Assembly (NCBI GenBank): GCA_034658975.1 | Contig: JAYEGJ010000044.1 | Location: 1 to 13,351, forward strand | Length of the DNA: 13,351 nt | DNA from: SZUA-217 sp034658975 | GTDB lineage: Bacteria; Actinomycetota; Acidimicrobiia; Spongiisociales; ZC4RG35 | Direction of reading: 5' to 3' | Shown here: piece after piece, positions 12,818-13,351 of the stretch | Position numbering within the stretch: the stretch's first letter is position 1 | Layout: every line of letters starts with the position of its first letter | The notes under the pieces: model-generated | Seen by the model: the letters and a program-made list of their open reading frames with translations, nothing else | What the model was told of the DNA's origin: nothing | The model's database searches: none | Position numbers and translations under genes: made by a program

Positions 12818-13351
12818 TTAGAAAGGGTCCTCCGCCATCGCATCGACAACTTCGCGAAATTCAACGAAGTTGTGCACGTCGATGGCGCCGTCAAGCGGTT
12901 CGTTCCAAGGTCGGACATATCGGCAAACGGTTCGGTGTGGGCGGTGCTCCAGGAGGCCGGGGAGGACAAGGGGCCCGTCGTCGAGATAGACATTGCAGTC
13001 GAACTCCCACTTGTCGTTGCTTTGGATGATGTGGAGCTCGGCCGCCGGGATGCGGTAACTCTCGACCCATTCGTGGGTGTCCCTGTGTGCGAAGCCGGGC
13101 TTGGTGGTGATCACGATGATCTGATGGCCGGCGTCGACGAGGCTACGAAGCGCTTCGACAGTTCCAGGGAAGGGCTCGAGATGCCAGAACACGGAGTGGC
13201 CGTCGAGATCCGACGACCACGCCCAGAACTCGTCCATGTCCTTGAAGTGAGTCAGGTCGACGAGGTCGCCCCAATTCTGTGAGTTCTCGAAGACGAGGCT
13301 GGTGCCGAAGTCCCTGTTGTAGAAGTCCATCCAGCCCTGGGTGAAGTTGGC
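12818..13351 (-). CDS. 5'(3')-deoxyribonucleotidase-like HAD phosphatase, 5' end outside window
   Basis: The frame is open to the right edge: seven codons (ANFTQGW) precede the in-frame ATG at 13330. I take the gene as continuing beyond the window, because NT5C-family proteins begin with a DxDGVLA motif directly followed by a segment like FxxGWxxxYNRDFG, which is exactly what is seen at the edge. The 177 residues present include FPGTVEALRSL, the HAD motif II strand VITTKP (80-85), the family segment HRDTHEWVESY (89-99), motif III lysine K114 and motif IV YLDDGP (122-127). The nucleophile Asp pair lies outside. It should dephosphorylate (deoxy)nucleoside monophosphates. It is upstream of phnD in the same direction, 119 bp away. 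Confidence 0.78.
   Translation of the reverse strand, partial: ANFTQGWMDFYNRDFGTSLVFENSQNWGDLVDLTHFKDMDEFWAWSSDLDGHSVFWHLEPFPGTVEALRSLVDAGHQIIVITTKPGFAHRDTHEWVESYRIPAAELHIIQSNDKWEFDCNVYLDDGPLVLPGLLEHRPHRTVCRYVRPWNEPLDGAIDVHNFVEFREVVDAMAEDPF

Noticed and set aside
13328..13330. ATG at 13330 as true start of the HAD phosphatase
   Set aside because: The frame stays open to the edge with residues fitting the family, and the essential Asp motif would be lost if translation began here.

Overview
The window looks like chromosomal DNA of a GC-rich actinobacterium. This rests on high GC by eye, GTG and TTG starts, an actinobacterial-style vapBC pair, starts that look leaderless just behind TANNNT boxes, and a Ser-His (SipW/Sec11-type) signal peptidase. 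An uncultured Acidimicrobiia-like lineage is my best guess, held weakly. There are no RNA genes, insertion sequences or CRISPR arrays.

Layout, left to right. (1) 1-457: a minus-strand vapBC toxin-antitoxin pair with vapC cut by the window edge; its promoter carries two copies of GTATATAC. (2) 482-2659: a minus-strand FAD oxidoreductase of the phytoene-dehydrogenase-like family, divergent from an unrecognised 228-residue protein; an 8-bp inverted repeat lies between them. (3) 2671-5606: a minus-strand set made of an ABC-2 exporter (NatA-like ATPase, NatB-like permease, 4-bp overlap) and a crotonase-fold enzyme carrying the catalytic triad of dienoyl-CoA isomerase. (4) 5725-7527: a plus-strand cassette of two small exported proteins that share an 11-residue block at the signal-peptide junction, followed, with a 4-bp overlap, by a SipW-type signal peptidase. 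(5) 7581-12698: a minus-strand phnD-phnC-phnE-dgt operon, i.e. a phosphonate-type uptake ABC transporter followed 8 nt later by a dNTP triphosphohydrolase. (6) 12818-13351: the C-terminal part of a 5'(3')-deoxyribonucleotidase-like HAD phosphatase, running off the right edge.

The best candidate for an undescribed system is the cassette at 5725-7527. It reads as a self-contained export and processing unit: a dedicated endopeptidase, a small beta-rich Cys-containing protein that may be a major subunit, and a larger protein with a lectin-like look. A hairpin between the two substrates could set their ratio. By analogy with SipW-TasA of Bacillus this could build a surface fibre or matrix, but the substrates have no clear sequence likeness to TasA, so the function is inference.

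The second unusual element is the PhnE-like permease. It is 730 residues instead of about 260, with a roughly 270-residue extracytoplasmic region that contains an Ig/IPT-like stretch and a calcium-loop-like motif, and an extra membrane block that splits the permease domain. The phn operon is built for graded expression: a 12-bp perfect hairpin follows phnD, phnE starts at a TTG inside the end of phnC behind a perfect Shine-Dalgarno, and dgt follows phnE closely.
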